Source: Cardinalis cardinalis
Taxonomy: Eukaryota; Chordata; Aves; Passeriformes; Cardinalidae
Direction: 5' to 3'
DNA: 64,000 nucleotides
Assembly: GCA_014549065.1 (NCBI GenBank)
Contig: JACDOX010000170.1
Coordinates: 281,716-345,715, forward strand
A program made the translations under genes and the position numbers. Numbering within the stretch: the first letter of the stretch is position 1; each line of letters opens with the position of its first letter. Below the pieces are notes generated by a model that saw nothing but the letters and a program-made list of their open reading frames with translations, was not told where the DNA came from and ran no database searches. This document shows positions 48,101 to 60,100 of the stretch, in pieces.

Positions 48101-51100
48101 CTGCTGATGTGCATTGTTACTGTTCTGAGTCACGGGCTCAGGAGCGGGGGTGGAGTAGGTGATGTGCTCAGGAAACCTTCCAAAGAGGTAAATTACCAGG
48201 GCTGGGGGTGGAGCAGTGCTGCTGAGCTGGGCTGGCATCTGCTCTGCCGGCAGAGCCTGTGTGCACTGCTCCAAACACACAGAGGGACACGCTGCTCGGG
48301 GGGTGACGTCCCTGGGGTGATGTCCCTGGGGTCACATCCCTGGGGTCACATCCCTGGGGTCACATCCCTGGGGTCACACTGAGCTCCAGCCGCGCCTCCC
48401 AGGCTCTCATCACTTCTGGGATGTCCAGAGTGGGCCCAGAGAGCAGCAGTGGGGGAGCCAGCAGTGTGAGCTGGAGTTGAGGAGCTGAAGGAAGGAGATG
48501 AGCACAGATCAGTGAGGGAGGAGCCTGAGGTGGCTCAGGGAATGCTGAGGTGGCTGCTGGATGCCAGGGGCACCAGCTTTGGTGGGAGCATCCCTAGGGG
48601 GAGAGGTAGTGTGTCAGATGGGAGGGAGGAGAGGACAGGGACCAGGCTGGGCTGATGGGAGTGTGGGGGAGGAAGGATGATGTGCTTTGGAGCTGTCATC
48701 AGAGTGAGGACCAGGCTAAGCAGCAGGAATTTTCCATAACACCCCTCTGGCTCCCCCTCTGACTGCTGTTTAAGCTTTTGTGTCCATCAGTTAGGAAGAA
48801 ATTCTTTCCTGTGAAGAATTTCAGGGTGCCCAGAGCAGCTGGGGCTGCCCCTGGATCCCTGGCAGTGCCCAAGGCTGGGTTGGACATGGGGGCTGGAGCA
48901 GCCTGGGACAGTGGGAGGTGTCCCTGGGGGGGATTTAAGGTCCCTTCCCACCCATTCTACCATTCTGTGCTGGTTCTGTGATCTGAGGCTCAGGCTGACA
49001 CTCCCAAAGCCACACTGGGGGCAGTGCTTTTTTGTTTTACCTGACATTTCAAAGTTTTTTCCTAAAATTTAGCCTTCAAAGTTACTTAATTCTTAATAAT
49101 AAGTTTGGCACTTGACTGGCAGGATGATTGTGAAAATGGGGGTTGGATATTTGGGATATTCAGGCCTGCAATAAATGTGAAATGTGCACTGTAAAGTCCA
49201 ACTTACACGGCTATTAAATGCAATTAATGATAATAAATTCCAGTTAGAAACTTAATTGTTCCCACTGATCCTCAGTTGATATACTGCAGATTAATATAAG
49301 GACATAATTTGGGAGGGCTTCAGGGAGGAGTGAGAACAAACTTCAGTGAGTGAGAGAAGAGTTTTTTCTCTTGTGAAAGTGAGAGAAGTCCAAAATCTTG
49401 GACACAGGAAGAGCAGCTCTGCAGAGGTCCCACACTGGCAGCTGACTAAANTGGCTTTTCTTTCAGTGATTTTTGCATTTTAGTTTCATTTAATGTTTTG
49501 ATTTGTGAGTTCCCCCTGGAGAGCATCAGCAGGGGAGAACCTCAGGCAAAGGGATGTGGGGCAGGGTGGTATTAAGGGTGAGATGTGTGCCTAACTGGGC
49601 TGTTCATAATTCCAAAATGTGTCTTGCAGGAACCTCTCTTTGCTGCTAGAGTGATCTATGATCTGTTGTTCTTCTTCATGGTCATCATCATTGTCCTGAA
49701 CCTGATTTTTGGGGTGATCATTGACACCTTTGCTGATTTAAGGAGTGAAAAACAGAAGAAGGAAGAAATTTTAAAAACAACTTGCTTTATTTGTGGTAAG
49801 TGTGGAGACACCCTTAACAAGAAGGGGTTACTCTGGGTAAGCCAGGGAGAGCTGCGAGCTCAGAGGAAAAAAGCCCTGAATTGCTGGCTGCTCCTCCTTG
49901 CATTGCTCAGCCAGTTCATGTTCCTGGGTACCACGTGCGCTGCAGCTTGGCAGCGGGAGCAGATGGGGAATGCTCAGGATGCCATTTTTCCTCAAGACTT
50001 CAGCTCTTGCTTCCCCTCTGCCTCGAAGAACAGTTTCCTGTGGGAGCAGGAGGGATTTTTATGAGCAGTCATTTTTTCCAAGCGTGCCTGTGGAAGCTTT
50101 TCCCACCAGCAGGTTGGGAGTGGAGGTGCTGTGGGTGACTGACATGGTCCTGCCATGTTGCATAACACGCAGCCTGACGGGGTAACCTTTGGAAATTTGC
50201 TGCAAAGCAAACGTTGCTTTTGCTATCAGTTTGCCCAAAAATAGGAGATGTGTTATGAAATCCAACTAACTGCTTGCTACAGGGTTGTTGCCTTTTTTAA
50301 CCATTTTTTTTTCTGTTATGTATAATAAATATAAGCAGTACTTGTTACACTTTACTCTCTTCCTTCTCTTCCTCTTTCTTCTCTTTCTTATCNGATCTTT
50401 TTTCCTCTCCTTTCTCTTCTTCTTTTCTCCTTTCTCTTCTTCTCCTTCCTTCTCTCCTTCCTTCTCTCCCTGGGTGTTTGTCACATTTTATCCTGATATT
50501 CAGTGTCCACTCCAGAATGACTGTGACTTGCAGAAGTGCTGCAGACTTTAGGAATCAGTTTTGTCCTAGAGCTGATTTTCCTGGTCCCCAGCTGGCAAAC
50601 ACTCAGGGTTCTCCCTGTGTCCTCTCACAGGTTTGGAGAGAGATAAGTTTGACAACAAGACAGTGACCTTTGAAGAGCACATTAAGGAAGAGCACAACAT
50701 GTGGCACTATTTGTGCTTTATTGTCTTAGTGAAAGTCAAAGATTCCACAGAATACACAGGACCAGAGAGTTATGTGGCAGAAATGATCAAGGTGAGTTTC
50801 NAGTTTTGCTTTTTATTTTCCTAGATTAGACCAATCCAGTGGAATATTNGGTACAGTGCTCTGTATTGTATTTAATTTATTTTGTGAATGTACCTGTGAC
50901 TTCCCAGCNTCCAGAGCACTCTGTGTGTGTGCTGGAGAAGGTGACAGTGAGTGGTGACAGCCAGGTACTCCCCATGGCTTGGATCAGGGAAGAGAAGCTG
51001 TTCTGCCTTAAATTCCCATTTAGGGGGAGTATTTTCAAGCTGGTGGAAGTATCTGAAGCACAACCAACAGGTTATAACCTGTCCTGGTATAAATATCTCC

Positions 51101-54100
51101 AACTGACTTGTAGGATTTGTTGTCATATGATTTCAGCTTATTATTGTGAAAATCTGCAATTAATGTCTACTCAATTGGAAGGGCTTTTAATGAGAGAATT
51201 AAAAGCCTCATCTCTGCCAAGCTGCAGGTTCAGAGCTCCTGGAATTACATCCGAAGCCCAGTCACTAATTTGTGTCTTCTGGCTGGGGAGCAGCAGCTGT
51301 TTGATTGATAGAATTTCAGTGTGGTTTCTTTAGAGCAGAGCACTGTGCTGCCTGCCCTCCCTGCACATCTGCTGGGAGCTTCCAGCTCCCTGGGGTGGCT
51401 CTGCCAATCCCCCCGAGCCCTCTCCAAGGTCAAACGTGTTATTTTGGGGTCACCAAAGTGTCCGTCCTACTTCGGGAGCTCTCCCTCAGTAATGAGGGCT
51501 TAAAGCAATCTTGTGAGCAGTCACCTGATGGAGGATTAGCACAGTGAGATAACCAAGTGCATCACTGCTGCTTTCCAGCCTGCCTGATTATTTTGCTCCC
51601 TTCCTTTATCCCCCCGCAGCACGCATGACTTCAGGGGGAAGCACTGCACTTCTGAAGGGCTTTTGCTTCTANAAGACAATTTTGTGTTGTGCTTTTGCTT
51701 CTAAAAGATGAATTTGCGCTGTGTTTTTGTTGTTGTTAAAACCAGTTTAAAGAAAGCTTCAGTTGGCAACCGATTCATTATTTCAGATGAACAGCTTGGA
51801 TTAGATAAGAACCAAAAATTAGTCACTGAATATGTTTGCATGAAGCACAAAAACTGGAGAACTTTTATGAGAATTCCCATTCATTAAGTGTCAGCAAGGG
51901 CTAATTACTGTGTGTGCATGGGAGTAGGGATAAATTATGCATAGCCAGANTGTCTCATGCAGATGCAATTTTATGTAACCATGTGCTCTAGGTAGAGGTT
52001 TGGAGTGTGTCTAGTTGGTGGGGTTTGCATTTCGTGAGCCAGTTTGAAATGAAGATCTGAGAGCAGGTCTCGGTGAGGGCTGGTGAATGTGGGGTGTACC
52101 TGCAGGAGTGTGGAACAGGCAGGAATTGTGGANTTCACCTCAGTGCATGGCACCATCCTGCCCCAGGCTCAGGCTGCTGTGCCCTGGCTCTGGGGTCCTC
52201 TGCAGTCCATGGATTCCTGAGGAGCCATTTGGCAAAGCTCACTCTGAAAATCAATTTCTTCCCGGTGTCCTTTAACATTAGAACTTCTTTTCTGCCCTGA
52301 AATCTGGGTGTAAAACATGATGGATCTGTTTCTCTGCCAGACCTGTTTTAAATGCTGCTGGAGGAGCCAGAAGTGGGTTTTTTCCCATTTAAGGTGTTTT
52401 TAGGGATAATTTGGGTAGGGCCTGGTTCATCTGTTCCTCAAGCTTTCTGTGCTCACAGAATCCCAGATTGGTTTGGGTTGGGAGGGACCTCAAAGGCCAC
52501 CCAGTGCCACCCCTGCCGTGGCAGGGACACTGTCAGGGTCCCAGGTGCTCCAGCCTGGCCTTGGGCACTGCCAGGGATGGGGACTCCCCAGCCTCAACCT
52601 CCCTGGGCAAAATCCCGTGAATGCAGAGGGACAGGCCGAAGAAAGCTTTAAATTAAATTAATTCCATGGNTGCCAAGGCGGAGATTCACTGTGGGGGTGC
52701 TGCCTTAGCTGCCACCAGCCTCTCCTGGGAAGCCTCCTTGGGGCATGGCTGGCTTCTAAAGGGATTTTCCTCCCGTGTTTCAGACTGAAGGTGGCACTGT
52801 AACATCTTGGATAGTGACAGAGATGGGGCACGTCCTCCCCGGGCTGGCTGTGCGTGGGACCAGCGTTCAGCTGCTGCTCGTTCCCAGTTTTAGGAGCTGG
52901 GGTAGGGAGCATCATGTGCCCCAAGTCCCCCTGCGATGGCAGAACACACCTCAAATGTTTCACCTGTGCTCTGACTCCCAACAAAATGCCTTCACAATAC
53001 TCTTGGGTTTCTGCCCCTCGGTAAATGAAAGAAAAAAAAATTAAGAAAATTCCGTTTTAAAAATTGCCTTTGCCATTTGGTATTTGTGGGTTGTTCTGAC
53101 ACTACAAAACAGTAANGAAAAAAATTAAAGAATTTAGGACACTTAAATTATATCCACTGTCAGTTTGTGAGCTGCTTCCAGCGCTGCTTGTGTAGTGCTT
53201 TAAGAATATTTTAAGCACTGTGGTATCAAAAGAATCCTGGACAATTTCATTTNTGCAGTTAGTGAATATTCAGGCACCTTTAAAAGCGATCTTGAATTTT
53301 GATGCTTTCTTGTCTAAAAATAATGTGTGTAAAAGGCAGCTTTGAGGATTCCCACTGTATTGGGTATGGCAGAGCTGGATCTGGCCCATAGCATTCATCC
53401 TGCACCCTTCACGATCCTGGCCCCACATTAAAAGAAACTGTAGCCTTGAAAATCAATTATTAACTACAATTCCTTAGTGAATTTTATATTTCTTCACAGA
53501 CAGAAGCTCATTAAGTTCAAACACATCACAAGGAAAGAAGTCAACAGGTACACTGGGAAATAGAGTTGAGTTTAGGGCACTGAAGACTGATCAAAAAAAT
53601 CAAAATCAAAAAACCCAGCAGTGATGTGACCTGAGCAGCCTGGGCTAGTGGGAGGTNTCCCTGCCCAGTGAGATGAGCTTTAAGGTCCCTTCTGACCCAA
53701 ACCAGTCTGGGATTCTGGAANATAAAATCTGTTAACTGCTCTGACAGTGCTGCAGTGCCACTGTCACCCTCCCTCCCATAGCCCTGTTCTGGCACCAGTT
53801 TGGGGCTGTTGGTGGCTCTGATCTGGACTGGTTTGGTTGAGTCCCATGCAGGGCCAGGCTGCCCTGGGCTTGTAGCTGCAGGTCCAGGCTGCTGATGGAG
53901 GCTGGAATTCCTGCTGCTGTAAACAGGGATAATATTCCCTTTCATCAGGAGGGGAGCGTGTGCCTGCTGCCGCGGATGATGTCAAACTCGGGGTATCTCA
54001 GGAATCTGTGCTGGGAATCGCTGGAGATGCTCAGGGAATGGGGCTGCAGGGGTGGGGTGGGGGAAGCTGGGGCTGTGCACACCCCACTGCTGCCCTGAGC

Positions 54101-57100
54101 CACCCTGCCCTGCTGGCCCTGCCCTGGCAGCCTCGTGGTGCCCGGAGATGGCAAATGGATCTCAGCAGCTGCCCTTGGCACTGCACCCCTGAGCCACCTC
54201 CTTAATAGCAGTTTAATGGCACAGACAGTGCTGTGGATGTGGGGAAACATCTCCTGGTGGCAGAGATGATGTTCAGCTCCTGGTGTTTGTCCAGCTCTGC
54301 TGGCTGGAGCAGGGATGTGTCTGCTCCNTGCTGCAGAGACAGGGGCTGGCTCNGTGCTTGGAGCAGGGCTCGTGGGGAAGGATGCTGAGGGTGCCTCCCG
54401 TGATTCCCAGGAACAAAGGCCCCGGTTCTGGAGGCTCTGCAGTCACCAGGAAGATCAGGTGATGTCTGAATAACACCCTGTGTGTGGGAGGTGGGGGGAT
54501 CCACTTATCGCCTTGGCCAGACATTGACATCCACACCCAGATGACTCATGTGAACTCCGTGCAACTCCCTGCGGATTACTTCATTTAAATGTCTTATCTT
54601 CCCATCCCGGCTTGAGAATTCCTCCTGGAGTTCTGGCCTGTGCCTGCATCGCTGTGGCAGCCTGGGCACACGCAGCCCTGCCAGCTCAGCTGTCACCGGG
54701 GCCTTGGCAGGGCTCTGCCNCAGCCAGCTGTGTGCAGGCATTTAGAATATGTAAAATCTCTCACTCTGCAGCTCGCTAAGGAGAAAACCGCACGGGCACC
54801 CGGGGTTTGTGTGCATTCCTGAGCTGTCTGCAGGCAGCTGCATGGGCTGTCACAGCACAGACAAATATTTGCATGCCCGACTCTGCATCCCCTGCTCTGC
54901 ACCTCGAGCATCAGCCTGGGCTGTCAGGGGTTGTGCATGCAGATGTGCTCATTAAAAAGTAAAGGCTGCTGTGGAAAAGTTGTTAGCATGGATCTTCCTG
55001 ACTAGCTCCTGCAGTTCCCCTTTGTTTTTAATCCAGGCAGGATCTGTGTCATTAGCAGCCTTTATTGCAGAAATGAGGCAGAGGTGTCACGGTTGCCCAA
55101 GCTCCANGTCCGGATCGAGGGAGTTCCAAATNTGGATTGTGTTGTCATTGAAAAGGAACCATTTACAAGTAGGAGTGGTGGCACAGGTGGCCTTTAAGGA
55201 ATCTGGAATAGGAATGAAGGCTACAGATTTCCCTTTGTGCCTTAGCTGACCTCTGTGTACAAAGCTGGGGATTTAAGNATATTATTGGGCATTTTCCTTG
55301 GTGTCCTGAGCTCTGTCCTGTGAAGGAAAGTGTTTCTGATTCTGGGTTTGAGTGACTNCTGCCAAGGCACAGCCTCCTGGTAAGCGGAGACGAGATTCCA
55401 TCAGTGTCAGGCTTTTAAATTGCCTCCTTTCAGAAGTGCAAGTGTGACTTGAAGCCTTTCCCAGGGAGTTCTCCAGCAGGGACAGTCACTGCTCTGAAAC
55501 CCAGCAGGAAGGTGGCATTCAGCAGTGGTGGTGGCTTTGAGGAGTGGCCGTGTCCCAGGCTCTCCATGAAACCCAGTTCAGCTGGAGGTGGCCAAGACTG
55601 GCTTTGCACTGCAGCACCCCCAGGAATGACGAGGGCACGCCAGGATACTTCCAACCCAAAGCATTCCAAAAGGCCTTTCATGATTCCAGCACTGGTGGAA
55701 GACATATGGACATGAAATTACAGTCTGAGAAAGTGTTGGAAACGTAGTTATGTTCATCTGTCATTTGTGCCTGGAAATCCTGTACTTCAGGCGGAGTCAA
55801 ATAGGAGAGATTTGTCATATCAATATTGAGCAAACCAGCTGCAGACACAGGAGCGAGCAGCCCGTGCAAATGACTGGGTTACAGATGAGGAAATTGGGGT
55901 TTTGGGGCTACCAGTCACCGTGGAACTGGTGCAAGCTGGGAGAGGAGGAGGAGGAGGAAGACCAAGGAGGTCAGGATGTGACCTGGAGCTGACAGTGCTC
56001 TGTTTGGTGGTAACTTCCCAACAAGCTGCATCTTGAGATAGCTGGCCAGGGTTAGCCAATATAATTACAGGGTTAATCAAGAAATCATGGCAGAGGCTTG
56101 GGAGAGCCCGGAGTGTTTGGCAGCAGGCCCTGGGCTGCTGGAAACTCTGTGTCATAGGCACGGGCTGAGCTTTGTGCTCCTAGGGGAGGAACGTGTTCCA
56201 CCCTTGGTGCAACCCAGGAGCTGCACTGGGAGAAAGGAATGGTCAGCCTCATCTTCCCCAGCTCTGGCACACGGTGCCCAGAGCAGCTGTGGCTTCCCCA
56301 TGCCTGGCAGTGCCCANGGCCAGCTTGGACAGGGCTTGGAGCCACCTGGGACAGCNGAAGGTGTCCCTGCCANGGCAGGGGGTGGAACAAGATGAGCTTT
56401 AAGATCCCTTCCAACCCAGTGCTTGATTTTCCCGGATAAACCACNTGGTATCCATGCTGGGAATCTCGGGCTGGCATCCCAGCTGACCAGGCAAAGGCTC
56501 CCCTGGGCTGAGCGTGTGTGTGAACAGGGCCTGGGTGGATGAAAGCAGAAGGAAAGGCTTGGGGGCAGTTCTGGGGAATGGATGTTTGCATAACGTGCTG
56601 GGTTTGGGTGGATCCCAGACAGCTGCCAGGGTGGGAGCCTGTCGGAGAGGGGGAAGGCTCCTGCCTGGAAACCGTGGGGTGACACACTGGGAGCACAGAG
56701 CAGCACTGGGAGCACAAAGCCTGGGACCAGAAAGCCCCTGAGGCTGAGCATGCCCGAGGTGGCCCCGGGCTGGGGTGAGGCCAGCCCTGAGTCATCCCCT
56801 GACCCCGCTGGCCCTTGTGCAAGAGGATGTGGGTGACAGCAGCCACTGCCACCAGCTGTGCAGCTCAGCCTCTGCTGGGGAATTGCTGGTCCTGCCCAGC
56901 TGTGGGGGCGTAGCGTGCCCCACTTCAGTGGGATCAGACAGCCCAACAGGAGGCTGGTGTGGAGAGGTGGTCCTGTCCCTCAGGAGCCCTGTCCCCTGTG
57001 GCCCATCGGGCTGGGGCTGCTCAGCTGGGCTCCAGGCAGTCACCCACAGCAGAGCTGTCCCAGGGGTAGGGCCATGGTCATCCTGCACCTTTGGGAATGG

Positions 57101-60100
57101 TGTGTGTGTTCCAGGCTCCCTGCTCTGTGCCAGCCCGAGTGCCACGTGGGTACTGAACAGAGAAAAGGAGCTTATTGCACCCTGAACCTTGTGTGTCAGC
57201 CTCCTGTGGGACAACACGGGCAATGTGAGGAGTTGAGAATGCTCTGAGTGTGGAGGGGGAGACACCATCAGGTGCTGGTTTCCATGGAGGGGAGCAGTGC
57301 AGCTTGGGATGGAAGAAGCAATGATGAGCCCTTTGCAGCAGAGACAGAACCTGATGTGGGGATTTTTCCAGGAAGCTCAAGAAAGACCCAAGAGGAGTCC
57401 CATCTCACCACAAACAAACAGAGTGCTTCACAGAGCTCTTTTGTAGCTGTGTGGGTCTGATTTTTAACTTCCCATGACAGAAACTGAAATTTGCTGCTGC
57501 TGCCTTTCCCTGCTTGCGTTCAAGAAAGAACTGGACGTGGCNCTCAGTGCTCTGGGCTGGGTGACAAGGTGGGGATGGGGCACGGCTTGGACTTGGTGAT
57601 CTTGGAGGTTTTTTCCAAGCAAAAGAATTCCATGATTCTGTAAATGATGCTGCTGGGCAGCCCTTTGGTGGCAGCTGTGGGGATTTATTTTGGAGAGGGT
57701 TGAATTAGCCCTTCAGCACCCCATACCTCTGAGCACAGGGTACGCGGGGACCCTGGAGAGGAGTGGTGAGTCCTTGGGGCCNGCAGAGCCCCGGTGCCTG
57801 CCATGAGCTGCCATCCCTTGCCCAGGAGGAGCAGGGTGGTGCCTCCCCTGGCACAGCCCGTGCTGAGGTCACCTCTGAGCCTTTCTCAGAAGCAGCTCTT
57901 CAGCAGAAGGCGGGAGGAGCCGGCGCTTCTCAGAATGAATGGCAGCAGCGCTTCCTCTGCCTTTCCAGGGGCATGGCAGCACCCCCGCCCGGCTGTGACA
58001 CTGCTGCTGCTGCTGCTGCTGCTGGCCTTACAGCAGGGACTTTTCCAACTTTACCTAGAAAAGAGCTGCAGCCCGAAACCCAGAAACCCAGCCCTTGTGG
58101 TCAGCCAGCTTCCGGCAGTGCTGCGCTGGCTCCGGCTGCTGCAGCACAGGGCTGGGCCTGGGCTGGGAACGGGGAGCTGAGGGCACCCCGGGATCCTGGG
58201 AATGGGGAGCTGAGGGCACCCTGGGATCCTGGGAACGGGGAGCTGAGGGCACCCCGGGATGCTGGGAATGGAGAGTTGAGGGCACCCCGGGATGCTGGGA
58301 ATGGAGAGTTGAGGGCACCCCGGGATCCTGGGAATGGAGAGCTGAGGGCACCCTGGGATCCTGGGAATGGGGAGCTGAGGGCACCCCGGGATGCTGGGAA
58401 CGGGGAGCAGAGTGTACCCCGGGATGCTGGGAATGGGGAGCTGAGGGCACCCCGGGATCCTGGGAACGGGGAGCTGAGGGCACCCCAAGATACTGGGAAC
58501 GGGGAGCTGAGGGAACCCCGGGATGCTGGGAACAGGGAGCTGAGGGCACCCCGGGATCGTGGGACGGGAAGAAGAGCAGAGTGTACCCCGGGATCCCAGG
58601 ACAGAGTAGCAGAGGGCATCTGGGATCGTGGGACGGGAAGAAGAGCAGAGTGTACCCTGGGATCCCAGGACAGAGTAGCAGAGGGCATCATCGGTCTGTG
58701 GGTGCAGCAGCTGCACAGGAGCTCGGGCAGCCTCCCCTCTCCAGGCTCACTCAGTGCTCTGAAACGCCTCCAAAGCCCCAAGATGGACACGAAGCTGTGC
58801 CTTTAAAGGCTCCCCAGGGCTGAGCTGAAGTTCAGCAGAAACTGGATCATGGAGATATAAATCTTTTATTGACCCCTGAGTGGCAGCGCTGGGAGCCAGG
58901 CTGGCCCAGCAGGATCACCATCCCCTGACCTTTCAGCATTCCTGCTCCGTTCCATTGGTGCTGGCTCTGCTTAAATATTTATTTATTTGAAAGCAAACAC
59001 CCCCACACTCCCAGCAGGGACAGGGACAGGGACGGGCTGTGTGTCAGCAGCCTGGTCACATCCAGCTCCTCTCTGCGGGGCTGGGGGGGCTGAAGAACAG
59101 GCTCAAGGTTTCCAGGGAAATCCAGCACGAGGAGCGTGTGCAGAAGGCAGAGCTGTGTCCTGCCGTGCTGGCAGCTTCCCTCTGTCCTCTCTGAGTGCCA
59201 GCCCCAGCCNGGGCCAGCAGCATTGCCTGGTGCCTGCACTGCCTGCATCCTGGGGNTGTATCTGCACCTCTCCTGTGCTTTCCCAGCCTGTTTGGGGGGA
59301 CACCCCCTGTCCTTGCCGGGTGGCAGTTGGCCATGCCCAGGTCAATGCTGGGTTTGGAGGGGGAGGCACATCAGTGCAGCCCAGTCAGGGTGGGCAGGGG
59401 ATGCCCAGGTCCTTCCCTGAGGCTGTCCTTGCACAGGGAATTTCCTATGCCCATTAACCCTTTCCAGGTGGGTCAGTGCCGCAGGGCACTGCCGGTTCCA
59501 GCTGAAGTGTGAGCCCTGGCCCCCAGCTCAGACACCCACAGGGCTGTGTCTCCTTGTCCTCAGCCTTCCCCTGCCTCAGCCTCTGGAGTTCACAGTTTGG
59601 TTTTCATCTTTCAACCTGACACGAGAACTAGAGGTGCTTTGTTGGTTTTGTTCAAATCAAAGCCAAGATTTACTGACTTTGAGGGCTGGGGCTTTCAGAA
59701 ACCAGCGAGTTTGCGAGCTCTGAGCAGGCTGCAGAAGCTGTGGGTGCTGTTTGATTTCACCTTCCGGGCCTGGAAGGATCAAGTCTCAGCCTCTGCAGCA
59801 GCTGCAGTGCTGGCTTAAATTGCAGAGTAATGTTGGAAAGTGCTCGGGGTATTTGTTATGAAACACTGCAGGTAGGGAAAGTTGGTGCTTCCCTCATCCC
59901 TTTCATCCTTCTCAAGGATGGGGCCTGGGAACGCTCTGGGGATGGCCTTAGAAATGTTTTTGGGAACAAGGAAAATATTTCTGGAGCAAGAAAAGGGGCA
60001 GGCAGGAGCTTCAGGGCTCCTGTGTCTGCCTAGAAACCTCAGGACACGGGCTTGAGGGTCCAGGCAATCCTGCAAATATAAATTGCATTTTAGTCTAATT

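Larger units (their letters stand above)
48188..49629 (+). other. ITPR1 intron
   Basis: Contains a 14-bp tandem array just after the exon (about 48300-48380) and a CR1 at 48785-48985. AT-rich at 49060-49270, with nothing recognised there. Confidence 0.8.

Noticed and set aside
56085..56946. Two minus-strand open frames of about 260 codons
   Set aside because: They cross a CR1 copy and GC-rich intron and contain no protein family signature.
57763..58806. Long open frame (347 codons) and overlapping frames on both strands
   Set aside because: The length comes from the 33-bp and 69-bp tandem repeats and the CTG run. There is no known domain, splice context or conserved start, and it lies in an ITPR1 intron.
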